Source: Desulfobacterales bacterium
Lineage (GTDB): Bacteria > Desulfobacterota > Desulfobacteria > Desulfobacterales > Desulfobacteraceae
DNA length: 10,583 nt
NCBI GenBank assembly: GCA_022361095.1
Contig: JAKSBO010000675.1
Coordinates: 1 to 10,583, forward strand
Direction: 5' to 3'
The notes beneath the pieces are model-generated. The model saw nothing but the letters and a program-made list of their open reading frames with translations, searched no databases and was not told the DNA's origin. A program made the translations under genes and the position numbers. Positions 1 to 6,614 of the stretch are shown piece by piece. Numbering within the stretch: position 1 is the first letter of the stretch; each line of letters opens with the position of its first letter.

Positions 1-728
1 AAATGGCCCTGGCAGATATTGCGGCACTCATGGAAAAAGAGGCACCTGAAAATTTTATGAACGACCGGGATGCCTGGTTTAAGCGCATCAACGAGTGGAA
101 AGAGTTGACACCCCTCAAGTACGACCAGTCCTTTGACACCATTAAACCGCAATATGTCGTTGACAAGCTGCATGAGGTCACCCAAGGCAAAGCCATTGTT
201 ACCACGGAGGTGGGCCAGAACCAGATGTGGGCGGCCCAGTACTATCATTTTGAGAAGCCCAACCACTTCATCACATCCGGCGGCCTGGGGGTTATGGGGT
301 TTGGTCTGCCCGCCGCCATCGGTGCCAAGGCTGCGGCCCCGGACAAGACGGTTGTCTGCATTGCAGGAGACGGATCAATCCAGATGAATTCCCAGGAGCT
401 GATGACGGCTGTTGCTGAAAAACTGGATGTGAAAATCGTCATTTTAAACAACCGCTATCTTGGCATGGTGCGCCAATGGCAGGAGTTTTTCTATAATAAG
501 GTATATGCCGACACCAATATGGAAGCCCAGCCCGATTTTGTGAAGCTTGCCGACGCATACGGGGCAACCGGTTTCAGGTGCGATAATCCGGCCAAGGTGA
601 CCCAGACCCTTGAAACGGGACTGGACACGCCGGGCACCGTAATAATGGAATTTGTTGTGGAACGTGAAGAATCGGTCTATCCCATGGTTCCGGCAGGCGG
701 GGCCATCACTGACATGCTTCTGGTTTAA
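1..728 (+). CDS. ilvB: Acetolactate synthase large subunit, C-terminal part (partial at left edge)
   Basis: Catalytic subunit of acetohydroxyacid synthase. It uses thiamine diphosphate to condense pyruvate with pyruvate (valine/leucine branch) or with 2-oxobutyrate (isoleucine branch). The visible 241 residues correspond to the C-terminal thiamine-diphosphate-binding domain. The cofactor motif starts with GDG (bases 366-374) and closes with the paired asparagines NN (447-452), followed by the conserved segment NRYLGMVRQWQEFF. The ending PMVPAGGAITDMLLV is typical of the family's C terminus. The reading frame is open to the left edge and the family is usually about 560 residues, so roughly 320 residues lie outside the window. 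The ATG at base 3 is an internal methionine, not the start. It is followed after 14 nt by ilvN, as expected for an ilvBN operon. A catabolic acetolactate synthase is unlikely given the adjacent regulatory subunit. Confidence 0.95.
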   Translation, partial: MALADIAALMEKEAPENFMNDRDAWFKRINEWKELTPLKYDQSFDTIKPQYVVDKLHEVTQGKAIVTTEVGQNQMWAAQYYHFEKPNHFITSGGLGVMGFGLPAAIGAKAAAPDKTVVCIAGDGSIQMNSQELMTAVAEKLDVKIVILNNRYLGMVRQWQEFFYNKVYADTNMEAQPDFVKLADAYGATGFRCDNPAKVTQTLETGLDTPGTVIMEFVVEREESVYPMVPAGGAITDMLLV

Positions 729-742
729 AAAGGAAAATTGAT

Positions 743-1234
743 ATGAAAACCAACAGATATATTTTATCAATTCTTGTGGACAATGAACCGGGAGTTCTGT
801 CCCGGATTGCAGGCCTGTTCTCCGGCCGCGGGTTTAACATTGACTCGTTGAGCGTTGCAAAAACAGCAGAGCCGGACGTTTCAGTGGTCACCATGGTCAC
901 CTTCTGTGACGAGCACGTCATTGAACAGATCAAAAAACAACTGCACAAGCTGATCAATGTCATCACGGTGAATGATTTAACCGAAACACAATATGTGGAG
1001 CGTGAGCTTGTCCTGGTCAAGGTCCATGCAAAAACCGAAAAACGGGCCGAAATCATGCGTATTGTTGATATTTTCAGATCCAGGATTGTTGATGTCGGCT
1101 GTGCACACTTTATTGTGGAAGTATCGGGAGATACGGGAAAAATAAAGGCCTTTATCGAGCTGATGAAGCCCATGGGCATTATTGAGATTGCCTCCACCGG
1201 CACCATAGCTCTTGGCAGGGAGACCGGAAAATGA
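743..1234 (+). CDS. ilvN: Acetolactate synthase small (regulatory) subunit
   Basis: A 163-residue regulatory partner of the preceding large subunit. In this family it binds valine for feedback inhibition and stimulates the catalytic subunit. An ACT domain occupies about residues 4-75 and opens with RYILSILVDNEPGVLSRIAGL, a strong family signature. The second half (about 80-160) is the conserved C-terminal domain, including ELVLVKVHA and the closing STGTIALGRE. Length is normal for IlvN/IlvH. The start is supported by AGGA at 731-734, 8 nt before the ATG. The stop codon overlaps the start of cimA in an ATGA, suggesting translational coupling. Whether this enzyme is valine-sensitive cannot be judged from the sequence alone. 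The gene could also be called ilvH. Confidence 0.95.
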   Translation: MKTNRYILSILVDNEPGVLSRIAGLFSGRGFNIDSLSVAKTAEPDVSVVTMVTFCDEHVIEQIKKQLHKLINVITVNDLTETQYVERELVLVKVHAKTEKRAEIMRIVDIFRSRIVDVGCAHFIVEVSGDTGKIKAFIELMKPMGIIEIASTGTIALGRETGK

Positions 1235-2853
1235 ATGGAGTAAAAGCAAAGAAAAAAGCCTTGCTTTACGACACCACTTTACGTGACGGGATGCAGGGCG
1301 AGAATATATTTTTCTCACCCGAGGATAAGCTTAAAATAGCCATGCGCCTGGATGATGCCGGCATCCACTACATTGAAGGAGGGTGGCCCGGTTCCAATCC
1401 CGGAGCCCAGGCGTTTTTTGACCTGGTCAGGGACAAAGCGTTCAAACATGCCAAAATCTGTGCTTTCGGCTCCACAAGACGGCAAAACTCAACCTGTGAA
1501 GAAGATGGCAACATCAAGGCGTTGATTGATTCAGGTGCGCCTGCGGTAACGATTTTCGGCAAATCATGGGATCTTCATGTCACGGACATCATGAGCAACA
1601 CCCGGGAAGAAAACCTGGCCATGATCACCCAAAGTATCGCCTATTTAAAAGCCCAGGGCCGTGAAGTGCTTTATGATGCCGAGCATTTTTACGACGGATA
1701 TAAAGCCAATGCACAGTTTGCGTTGGAAACCCTGGAGGCGGCAGTAGAAGGAGGCACCCGATGCTTGGTGCTTTGTGACACCAACGGCGGCAGCCTGCCT
1801 TGTGATATTGACACCATCACCCGGGAAACCATCGCCCATTTCAAGGATTATGATGATGTCATTTTTGGGGTGCACACCCATAATGACTGCGCCATGGGGG
1901 TTGCCAACGCCATTAATGCGGTTCATGCCGGTGCGACCATGGTCCAGGGTACAATCAACGGCTATGGGGAACGTTGCGGCAACGCCGATCTTACGGCAAT
2001 GATACCCATCCTCGCCCTTAAGATGAACAGGGATTGTATCAGTGAAGAGAACCTGGCCAAGCTGCGGACCCTGTCCAGATTCGTATCTGAAACAGCCAAT
2101 ATGCCGCCGGTGGCGTCACGGCCTTTTGTGGGCCGGTCTGCCTTCACTCATAAAGGCGGAGTTCATGTATCGGCCATCATGAAAAACCCCAAAGCCTATG
2201 AGCACATGACGCCTGAACTTGTGGGCAACCGCCGCAGGGTTCTGGTCTCCGAGCAGTCCGGTAAAAGCAACATCGCTTACAAGGCCAAGGAGCTTGGGAT
2301 TGATCTGGGCAATGACGAATCCAAAAAATCGTTGATTGTCAACAACATCAAAGAGATGGAGAACTTCGGATATGAGTTTGACACGGCCGAAGGGTCGTTG
2401 AAGCTGATCATGGAACGACTCACGGAGCAGTATCAGTCCCATTTTGATCTGGAATCCTTCAGGGTCGTGGTGGAAAAGGATAAGGAGCGGCCCTGTTATT
2501 CCCATGCCATGATCAAGATACGGGTTGGGGACAAAACTGAAATTACCTCAGCCGAAGGTGACGGTCCGGTGTCCGCCCTGGATAACGCATTGAGAAAGGC
2601 TCTGGCAACCATGTACCCCGGCGTCAATGACCTTCATCTTGTGGATTTTAAGGTTCGTGTGATTGACGGGTCAGACGGGACTGATGCCCGGGTCAGGGTA
2701 TTGATCGAGTCCCGGGATACGGACAATATCTTTTCAACCGTTGGTGTTTCCGAAGATATCATCGAAGCCTCATGGCAGGCCCTTGCGGACAGTTTTCAGT
2801 ATAAACTGTCGCTGGACCATAAAAACGAAGAAAATGCCGAATCAGCAAAATAG
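1231..2853 (+). CDS. cimA: (R)-citramalate synthase
   Basis: A 540-residue member of the isopropylmalate/homocitrate/citramalate synthase family. It would condense pyruvate with acetyl-CoA to (R)-citramalate, giving 2-oxobutyrate for isoleucine without threonine deaminase. The N-terminal TIM-barrel begins with LYDTTLRDGMQGE (residues 12-24), holding the catalytic Arg18 and metal ligand Asp19. The metal-binding HTHND lies at 215-219, followed by the glycine-rich NGYGERCGNADL. Residues from about 400 form the LeuA-type allosteric dimerisation domain, so end-product inhibition is likely. The long form and motifs such as IHYIEGGWPGSNP match the citramalate synthase branch better than LeuA, and its position directly behind ilvBN supports an isoleucine role. 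The ATG overlaps the ilvN stop by 4 nt, with GGGAG about 10 nt upstream. Substrate choice between citramalate and related acids is inferred from family and context. Confidence 0.88.
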   Translation: MNGVKAKKKALLYDTTLRDGMQGENIFFSPEDKLKIAMRLDDAGIHYIEGGWPGSNPGAQAFFDLVRDKAFKHAKICAFGSTRRQNSTCEEDGNIKALIDSGAPAVTIFGKSWDLHVTDIMSNTREENLAMITQSIAYLKAQGREVLYDAEHFYDGYKANAQFALETLEAAVEGGTRCLVLCDTNGGSLPCDIDTITRETIAHFKDYDDVIFGVHTHNDCAMGVANAINAVHAGATMVQGTINGYGERCGNADLTAMIPILALKMNRDCISEENLAKLRTLSRFVSETANMPPVASRPFVGRSAFTHKGGVHVSAIMKNPKAYEHMTPELVGNRRRVLVSEQSGKSNIAYKAKELGIDLGNDESKKSLIVNNIKEMENFGYEFDTAEGSLKLIMERLTEQYQSHFDLESFRVVVEKDKERPCYSHAMIKIRVGDKTEITSAEGDGPVSALDNALRKALATMYPGVNDLHLVDFKVRVIDGSDGTDARVRVLIESRDTDNIFSTVGVSEDIIEASWQALADSFQYKLSLDHKNEENAESAK

Positions 2854-2862
2854 ATATTATTA

Positions 2863-2907
2863 TTTATCCCCTTGGCGGATTATCGCCAGGGGGATAAAAC
2901 CTTTTTT
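2863..2907 (+). terminator. Rho-independent terminator of the ilvB-ilvN-cimA operon
   Basis: An inverted repeat pairs 2864-2877 (TTATCCCCTTGGCG) with 2884-2897. It forms a 14-bp stem with a single G-U wobble, a six-base loop, and one further T-A pair outside. The stem is followed by AACC and six T residues (2902-2907). It begins 10 nt after the cimA stop codon. On the opposite strand the same hairpin lies 26 nt beyond the end of lepA but is followed only by A/T-mixed sequence. It is clearly oriented for cimA and may also act weakly for lepA. Confidence 0.88.
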
Positions 2908-2922
2908 ACGGCGCCGTCAAAT

Positions 2923-4725
2923 TTAATCGGTCTTCAACACAGACAGGAAGGCAGACTGGGGTATCTCCACAGAGCCCACCATCTTCATTCTTTTTTTGCC
3001 TTTCTTCTGTTTTTCCAAGAGTTTTCGTTTTCTTGAGATATCACCGCCATAGCATTTGGCTGTAACATCTTTACGATAGGCGGAAATGGTTTCCCTTGAA
3101 ATGATCTTGCCGCCAATGGCACCCTGGATGGGTATTTTAAACTGCTGTTTTGGGATCTCTTCACGCAGCTTTTTGCAGGCAGCCCGTGCCTTGGTCTCTG
3201 CCTTATCCCGGTGAATCAGCATGGAAAGGGCATCAACCCTTTCGGCGTTGATCAGAAAATCAAGCTTTACAAGATTTGTCTCCTGGTAGCCTGCAATTTC
3301 ATAATCAAAGGAACCATACCCCTGGGTTACACTTTTAAGGCGGTCGTAAAACTCATAAACCACCTCGGCCAAAGGCAGGATAAATTTCATTTCCATACGA
3401 TTAGAGGTCAGATACTGATAATTGGTACTCTCACCGCGAAATTCATGGCAGACCTGCATGACATTACCCATATATTTATCCGGCACAATAATGGACGCTT
3501 TGATAATGGGTTCCCGGACACATTTGATTTCAGTGGGATCGGGATATTCGGTCGGATTGTCAATTATTTTGACTTCCCCGGATACATAGGTGACTTCATA
3601 CTGTACCGAAGGCGAGGTTAAAATCAGTGAAACACCATATTCCCGCTCAAGGCGTTCCTGAACCACTTCAAGGTGTAGAAGCCCTAAAAACCCGCAACGG
3701 TATCCAAACCCCAGCGCCGCAGATGAATCCTTTTCATAAATCAAGGCGGCATCATTGAGTTTGAGTTTTTCCAACGCCTCGGTCAGTTCGGCATAATCGT
3801 CGGATGCCACCGGGTACATGGAAGAGAACACAACAGGGGTAGGTTCCCTGAAACCGCCAAGTGCATTGTCGCATCTTTTATCCGGCATGGTCACCGTATC
3901 ACCGATTTTGACATCAGAGATCAGCTTGATTCCTGCGATCACATACCCGACCTGGCCTGCATCAAGACTGGGCTGAGGGTTACGTTTGATCTGAAACAGC
4001 CCAACCTCTTCGACCTTGTAAGCCGCATCGTTGGACATGAACTGTATCCGGTCCCCTTTTTTGACACTTCCTTCAAAGATCCTGAAATGAATGATAACGC
4101 CCCTGAAAGGATCATAATGGGAGTCAAATACCAATGCCTTGAATGCCCCGGTATTTTCCACCACAGGCCCGGGTATCTTATCAACAATGGTCTGAAAAAT
4201 TTTATCAACACCGGTTCCCGCTTTTGCGGAGACAAGAAGGGCTTCGTCACTGTCGAGCCCTAAATCTTCATCAATCTGGCTTTTGACCCATTCGATCTCA
4301 GCGGACGGCAGATCAATTTTATTGATGATCGGAAGGATCTCAAGGTCATGTTCCATGGCCAGGTACAGGTTTGCAAGGGTCTGGGCCTCTACCCCCTGGG
4401 ATGCGTCAGCCAGTATCAACGCGCCTTCACAGGACGCAAGCGCCCTTGACACTTCATAGGAAAAATCCACATGCCCCGGTGTATCAATGAGATTTAGCAG
4501 GTATTTGCTGCCGTCCGAAGCCGTATAGGGAAGGGAGACGGTCTGGGATTTTATGGTGATCCCCCTTTCCCGTTCGATATCCATGGAGTCAAGAATCTGC
4601 TCTTTCATATCCCGATCCTCTATAATACCGGATAATTGTATCAGCCGGTCAGACAGAGTGGATTTGCCGTGGTCAATATGCGCAATAATAGAAAAGTTTC
4701 TAATATTAAGGTGATCGTATTTCAA
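2923..4725 (-). CDS. lepA: Translation elongation factor 4 (LepA GTPase)
   Basis: A 600-residue translational GTPase that acts on the ribosome, where it has been linked to back-translocation and to ribosome assembly. GTP-binding motifs are intact: P-loop AHIDHGKST (residues 15-23), DTPGH (81-85), NKID (135-138) and the SAKAG box. EF-G-like domains follow. The C-terminal LepA-specific domain includes GGDISRKRKLLEKQKKGKKR, the family hallmark. Length matches the usual 598-602 residues. The start codon is TTG (4725-4723). It is favoured over any internal ATG because it preserves the conserved N terminus before the P-loop and has GGAG five nucleotides upstream (4734-4731 on the minus strand). It is monocistronic here: the next gene upstream is divergent and cimA is convergent downstream. 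Confidence 0.97.
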   Translation of the reverse strand: MKYDHLNIRNFSIIAHIDHGKSTLSDRLIQLSGIIEDRDMKEQILDSMDIERERGITIKSQTVSLPYTASDGSKYLLNLIDTPGHVDFSYEVSRALASCEGALILADASQGVEAQTLANLYLAMEHDLEILPIINKIDLPSAEIEWVKSQIDEDLGLDSDEALLVSAKAGTGVDKIFQTIVDKIPGPVVENTGAFKALVFDSHYDPFRGVIIHFRIFEGSVKKGDRIQFMSNDAAYKVEEVGLFQIKRNPQPSLDAGQVGYVIAGIKLISDVKIGDTVTMPDKRCDNALGGFREPTPVVFSSMYPVASDDYAELTEALEKLKLNDAALIYEKDSSAALGFGYRCGFLGLLHLEVVQERLEREYGVSLILTSPSVQYEVTYVSGEVKIIDNPTEYPDPTEIKCVREPIIKASIIVPDKYMGNVMQVCHEFRGESTNYQYLTSNRMEMKFILPLAEVVYEFYDRLKSVTQGYGSFDYEIAGYQETNLVKLDFLINAERVDALSMLIHRDKAETKARAACKKLREEIPKQQFKIPIQGAIGGKIISRETISAYRKDVTAKCYGGDISRKRKLLEKQKKGKKRMKMVGSVEIPQSAFLSVLKTD

Positions 4726-4744
4726 TTAGACTCCAAACTAAGAG

Positions 4745-4772
4745 TTGACAAAAAAGATGTATCCTTCATAAT
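4745..4772 (+). promoter_or_regulatory. Sigma70-like promoter for the diguanylate cyclase gene
   Basis: A perfect -35 box TTGACA (4745-4750) is followed after 16 nt by CATAAT (4767-4772), a five-of-six match to the -10 consensus. Transcription would begin near 4779, leaving a leader of about 85 nt before the ATG at 4865. The assignment rests on sequence match only. Confidence 0.6.
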
Positions 4773-4781
4773 AAGGCTATA

Positions 4782-4810
4782 CATTTATCAATTGTATTTT
4801 ACAGTGTCAA
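4782..4810 (-). promoter_or_regulatory. Sigma70-like promoter for lepA
   Basis: Read on the minus strand, a perfect TTGACA (4810-4805) is followed after 17 nt by TAAATG (4787-4782). That is a weak -10 box, but the TGA just before it gives an extended -10 arrangement. The expected start, near 4775, leaves about 50 nt before the lepA TTG. The element faces the plus-strand promoter at 4745-4772, and the two predicted start sites nearly coincide. Confidence 0.45.
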
Positions 4811-4864
4811 GAAAAGCCGCTGTTCAAGGCCTTCTATTTGTACTGGAATGTATCGGAGAAGCAC

Positions 4865-5773
4865 ATGCCCCCTGCCATCCTCATTGTTGATGATGATATA
4901 GCAATTAAGGAATCTGTGGAAGAATTTTTAACATTGATGACCTATGAAGTTAAAAGTGCTGACAATGCATTCCAGGCCGTTGACATTCTGAAAAACTTTC
5001 AGCCCGATATTGTTCTGACCGATATCATGATGCAGGGCATGGACGGGCTTGAACTCACCCGATTAATCAGGGAAAAATACGACATTGATGTCATGGTCAT
5101 GACCGGTTATTCGGCAGATTATTCCTATGAAGAGGCGATTAATGCCGGTGCCAGTGATTTTATTTTCAAACCGTTCCGCTTTGAAGAACTGGATTTGAGA
5201 ATCAAACGGATGCTCAGGGAAGCGGCCTTTAAAAAAGAAAGGGATAAACTGCTTAAAGACATGAAGCAACTGGCCATAACCGACGGATTGACCGGCCTGT
5301 ACAATTCACGGCAATTTTTTCATGAAATCAAGCAGGAGGTCGAACGTTTCCAGCGCTACGCCCGAAATGTGTCACTTCTTATGCTGGATATTGATTATTT
5401 TAAAAAATATAACGATACCTGGGGGCACCTGGAAGGAGACAAGGTGCTGATGAGCATGGGCATGATTATCTCCTCGTGCCTGCGCAGCATGGATTCAGCC
5501 TACCGTTACGGCGGCGAGGAGTTTGCCGTGCTTTTACCCGAAACAGAGTTAAGCGAGGCTTGCCTGGTAGGCAACCGCATCCGGGACAATGTCCTTAAAG
5601 CGGTATTCACACCGGAAAGAGGCGTGCAGACATCTGTGACCGTAAGCATCGGTGCGGCACAGATTATCAAAGGCGAAGATTTTGCTTCATTTATCAAACG
5701 CACGGACAAGGCATTGTACAGTTCCAAGGAAAATGGCCGAAACCAGTTAACCGCAGCCCCCACCGCCCCTTAA
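4865..5773 (+). CDS. Response regulator with GGDEF diguanylate cyclase output domain
   Basis: A 302-residue two-domain signalling protein predicted to make cyclic di-GMP when phosphorylated. The receiver domain (about 1-118) has the acidic pocket Asp9/Asp10, the phospho-acceptor Asp53 (in LTDIMM), Thr80 and Lys102, so it appears phosphorylatable. A charged linker (about 119-135), probably helical, leads to a GGDEF domain starting at TDGLTGLYN (139-147). Its active site is GGEEF (216-220), the active GGEEF variant. The inhibitory I-site RxxD is present as RSMD (207-210), five residues before the active site, implying product feedback. There is no signal peptide or membrane segment, so it should be cytoplasmic. 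The start at ATG 4865 is preferred over an upstream ATG at 4838 because GGAG sits at 4855-4858 and the receiver fold begins at once. No histidine kinase lies next to it, so its partner is unknown. It resembles PleD/WspR-type regulators in logic, but with one receiver. Confidence 0.93.
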   Translation: MPPAILIVDDDIAIKESVEEFLTLMTYEVKSADNAFQAVDILKNFQPDIVLTDIMMQGMDGLELTRLIREKYDIDVMVMTGYSADYSYEEAINAGASDFIFKPFRFEELDLRIKRMLREAAFKKERDKLLKDMKQLAITDGLTGLYNSRQFFHEIKQEVERFQRYARNVSLLMLDIDYFKKYNDTWGHLEGDKVLMSMGMIISSCLRSMDSAYRYGGEEFAVLLPETELSEACLVGNRIRDNVLKAVFTPERGVQTSVTVSIGAAQIIKGEDFASFIKRTDKALYSSKENGRNQLTAAPTAP

Positions 5774-5777
5774 TCTT

Positions 5778-6608
5778 CTAATCTTCGGCAATTCGCATAC
5801 TCAGATCAACGGAAACAGCCTGATGGGTCAACGCACCGCAGGAAATAACATCCACGCCGGTTCCGGCAATGGCGTTTAATGTGTGCAGACTGACATTCCC
5901 CGAAGCTTCAACCACAGCGCGCTTTGAAATCAGCTTCACTGCTTTGGCCATGGTATCTATATCCATATTGTCCAGCATAATCACATCCGCCCGGACTTCA
6001 AGCGCCTGCTGAACCTGATCCAAATCCGAGACTTCCACTTCTATCTTCATCAGATGGGATACCCTGGCACGAACATGAAAAACGGCTGCAGCGATGGAAC
6101 CGGCTGCAGCGATATGATTGTCCTTGATCAGTATCCCATCATAAAGTGCAAATCTATGATTATACCCCCCGCCTGCCCTGACAGCATCTTTTTCAATTTT
6201 CCGCCAGCCGGGGGTTGTCTTTCTTGTATCCACCAGCCTGACTTTTGGGTTATCCAGGGCAGTAACAAATTTCCTTGTCAGGGTGGCAATACCCGAAAGC
6301 CGCTGCAAAAAATTTAACGCCACACGCTCGGATGTTAAAAGAGATCGGATATCGCCGGTTATGGTGAAAATGATATCATCTTTTTTAATGGTATCCGAAT
6401 CATTAAAATGAATCTTGCATGCCATTGAAGGATCTACGGCATGAAACACCTTTTTGGCCACATCAACGCCTGCCAGGATAAAATCCTCTTTTGCAACGAT
6501 TATACCTGTTGTTTCCTGGGGATGCAGGAAAATACTTTCCGTGGTCACATCCCCAAGACAGGCATCTTCAAAAAGTGCCAGCCGAATAATCTGTTCTGTC
6601 ATATTCAT
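5778..6608 (-). CDS. nadC: Quinolinate phosphoribosyltransferase (nicotinate-nucleotide pyrophosphorylase)
   Basis: A 276-residue cytoplasmic enzyme of de novo NAD synthesis. It converts quinolinate and phosphoribosyl pyrophosphate to nicotinate mononucleotide, CO2 and pyrophosphate. The N-terminal alpha/beta domain holds the Ser-Glu-Arg-Val-Ala-Leu-Asn segment (93-99) and LQRLSGIAT. The barrel carries TRKTTPG (128-134), the conserved AGGGYNHR (145-152), ILIKDNH (159-165), the EVEV strand and MLDNM. The C terminus has the SCGALTH motif. Length matches the family. The start at 6608 has AGGA 10 nt upstream, inside the end of valS. A second ATG two codons in is too far from that site. It follows valS by 6 nt and is almost certainly co-transcribed with it. 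Its stop codon is only 4 nt from that of the convergent diguanylate cyclase gene. Confidence 0.96.
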   Translation of the reverse strand: MNMTEQIIRLALFEDACLGDVTTESIFLHPQETTGIIVAKEDFILAGVDVAKKVFHAVDPSMACKIHFNDSDTIKKDDIIFTITGDIRSLLTSERVALNFLQRLSGIATLTRKFVTALDNPKVRLVDTRKTTPGWRKIEKDAVRAGGGYNHRFALYDGILIKDNHIAAAGSIAAAVFHVRARVSHLMKIEVEVSDLDQVQQALEVRADVIMLDNMDIDTMAKAVKLISKRAVVEASGNVSLHTLNAIAGTGVDVISCGALTHQAVSVDLSMRIAED

Positions 6609-6614
6609 ATATAA

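Noticed and set aside
3211..3621. Plus-strand open frame of 136 codons opposite lepA
   Set aside because: The opposite strand encodes conserved LepA sequence. The frame shows no family features and no translation signals.
4838..4864. Longer start for the diguanylate cyclase at ATG 4838
   Set aside because: It adds nine residues before the receiver fold and would place the good GGAG site (4855-4858) inside the coding region. ATG 4865 has the correct spacing.
6083..6113. 13-bp direct repeat CGGCTGCAGCGAT (6083-6095 and 6101-6113)
   Set aside because: It encodes IAAAGS-IAAA in nadC. Residue spacing and total length match the family, so it is not an inserted repeat or mobile-element mark.
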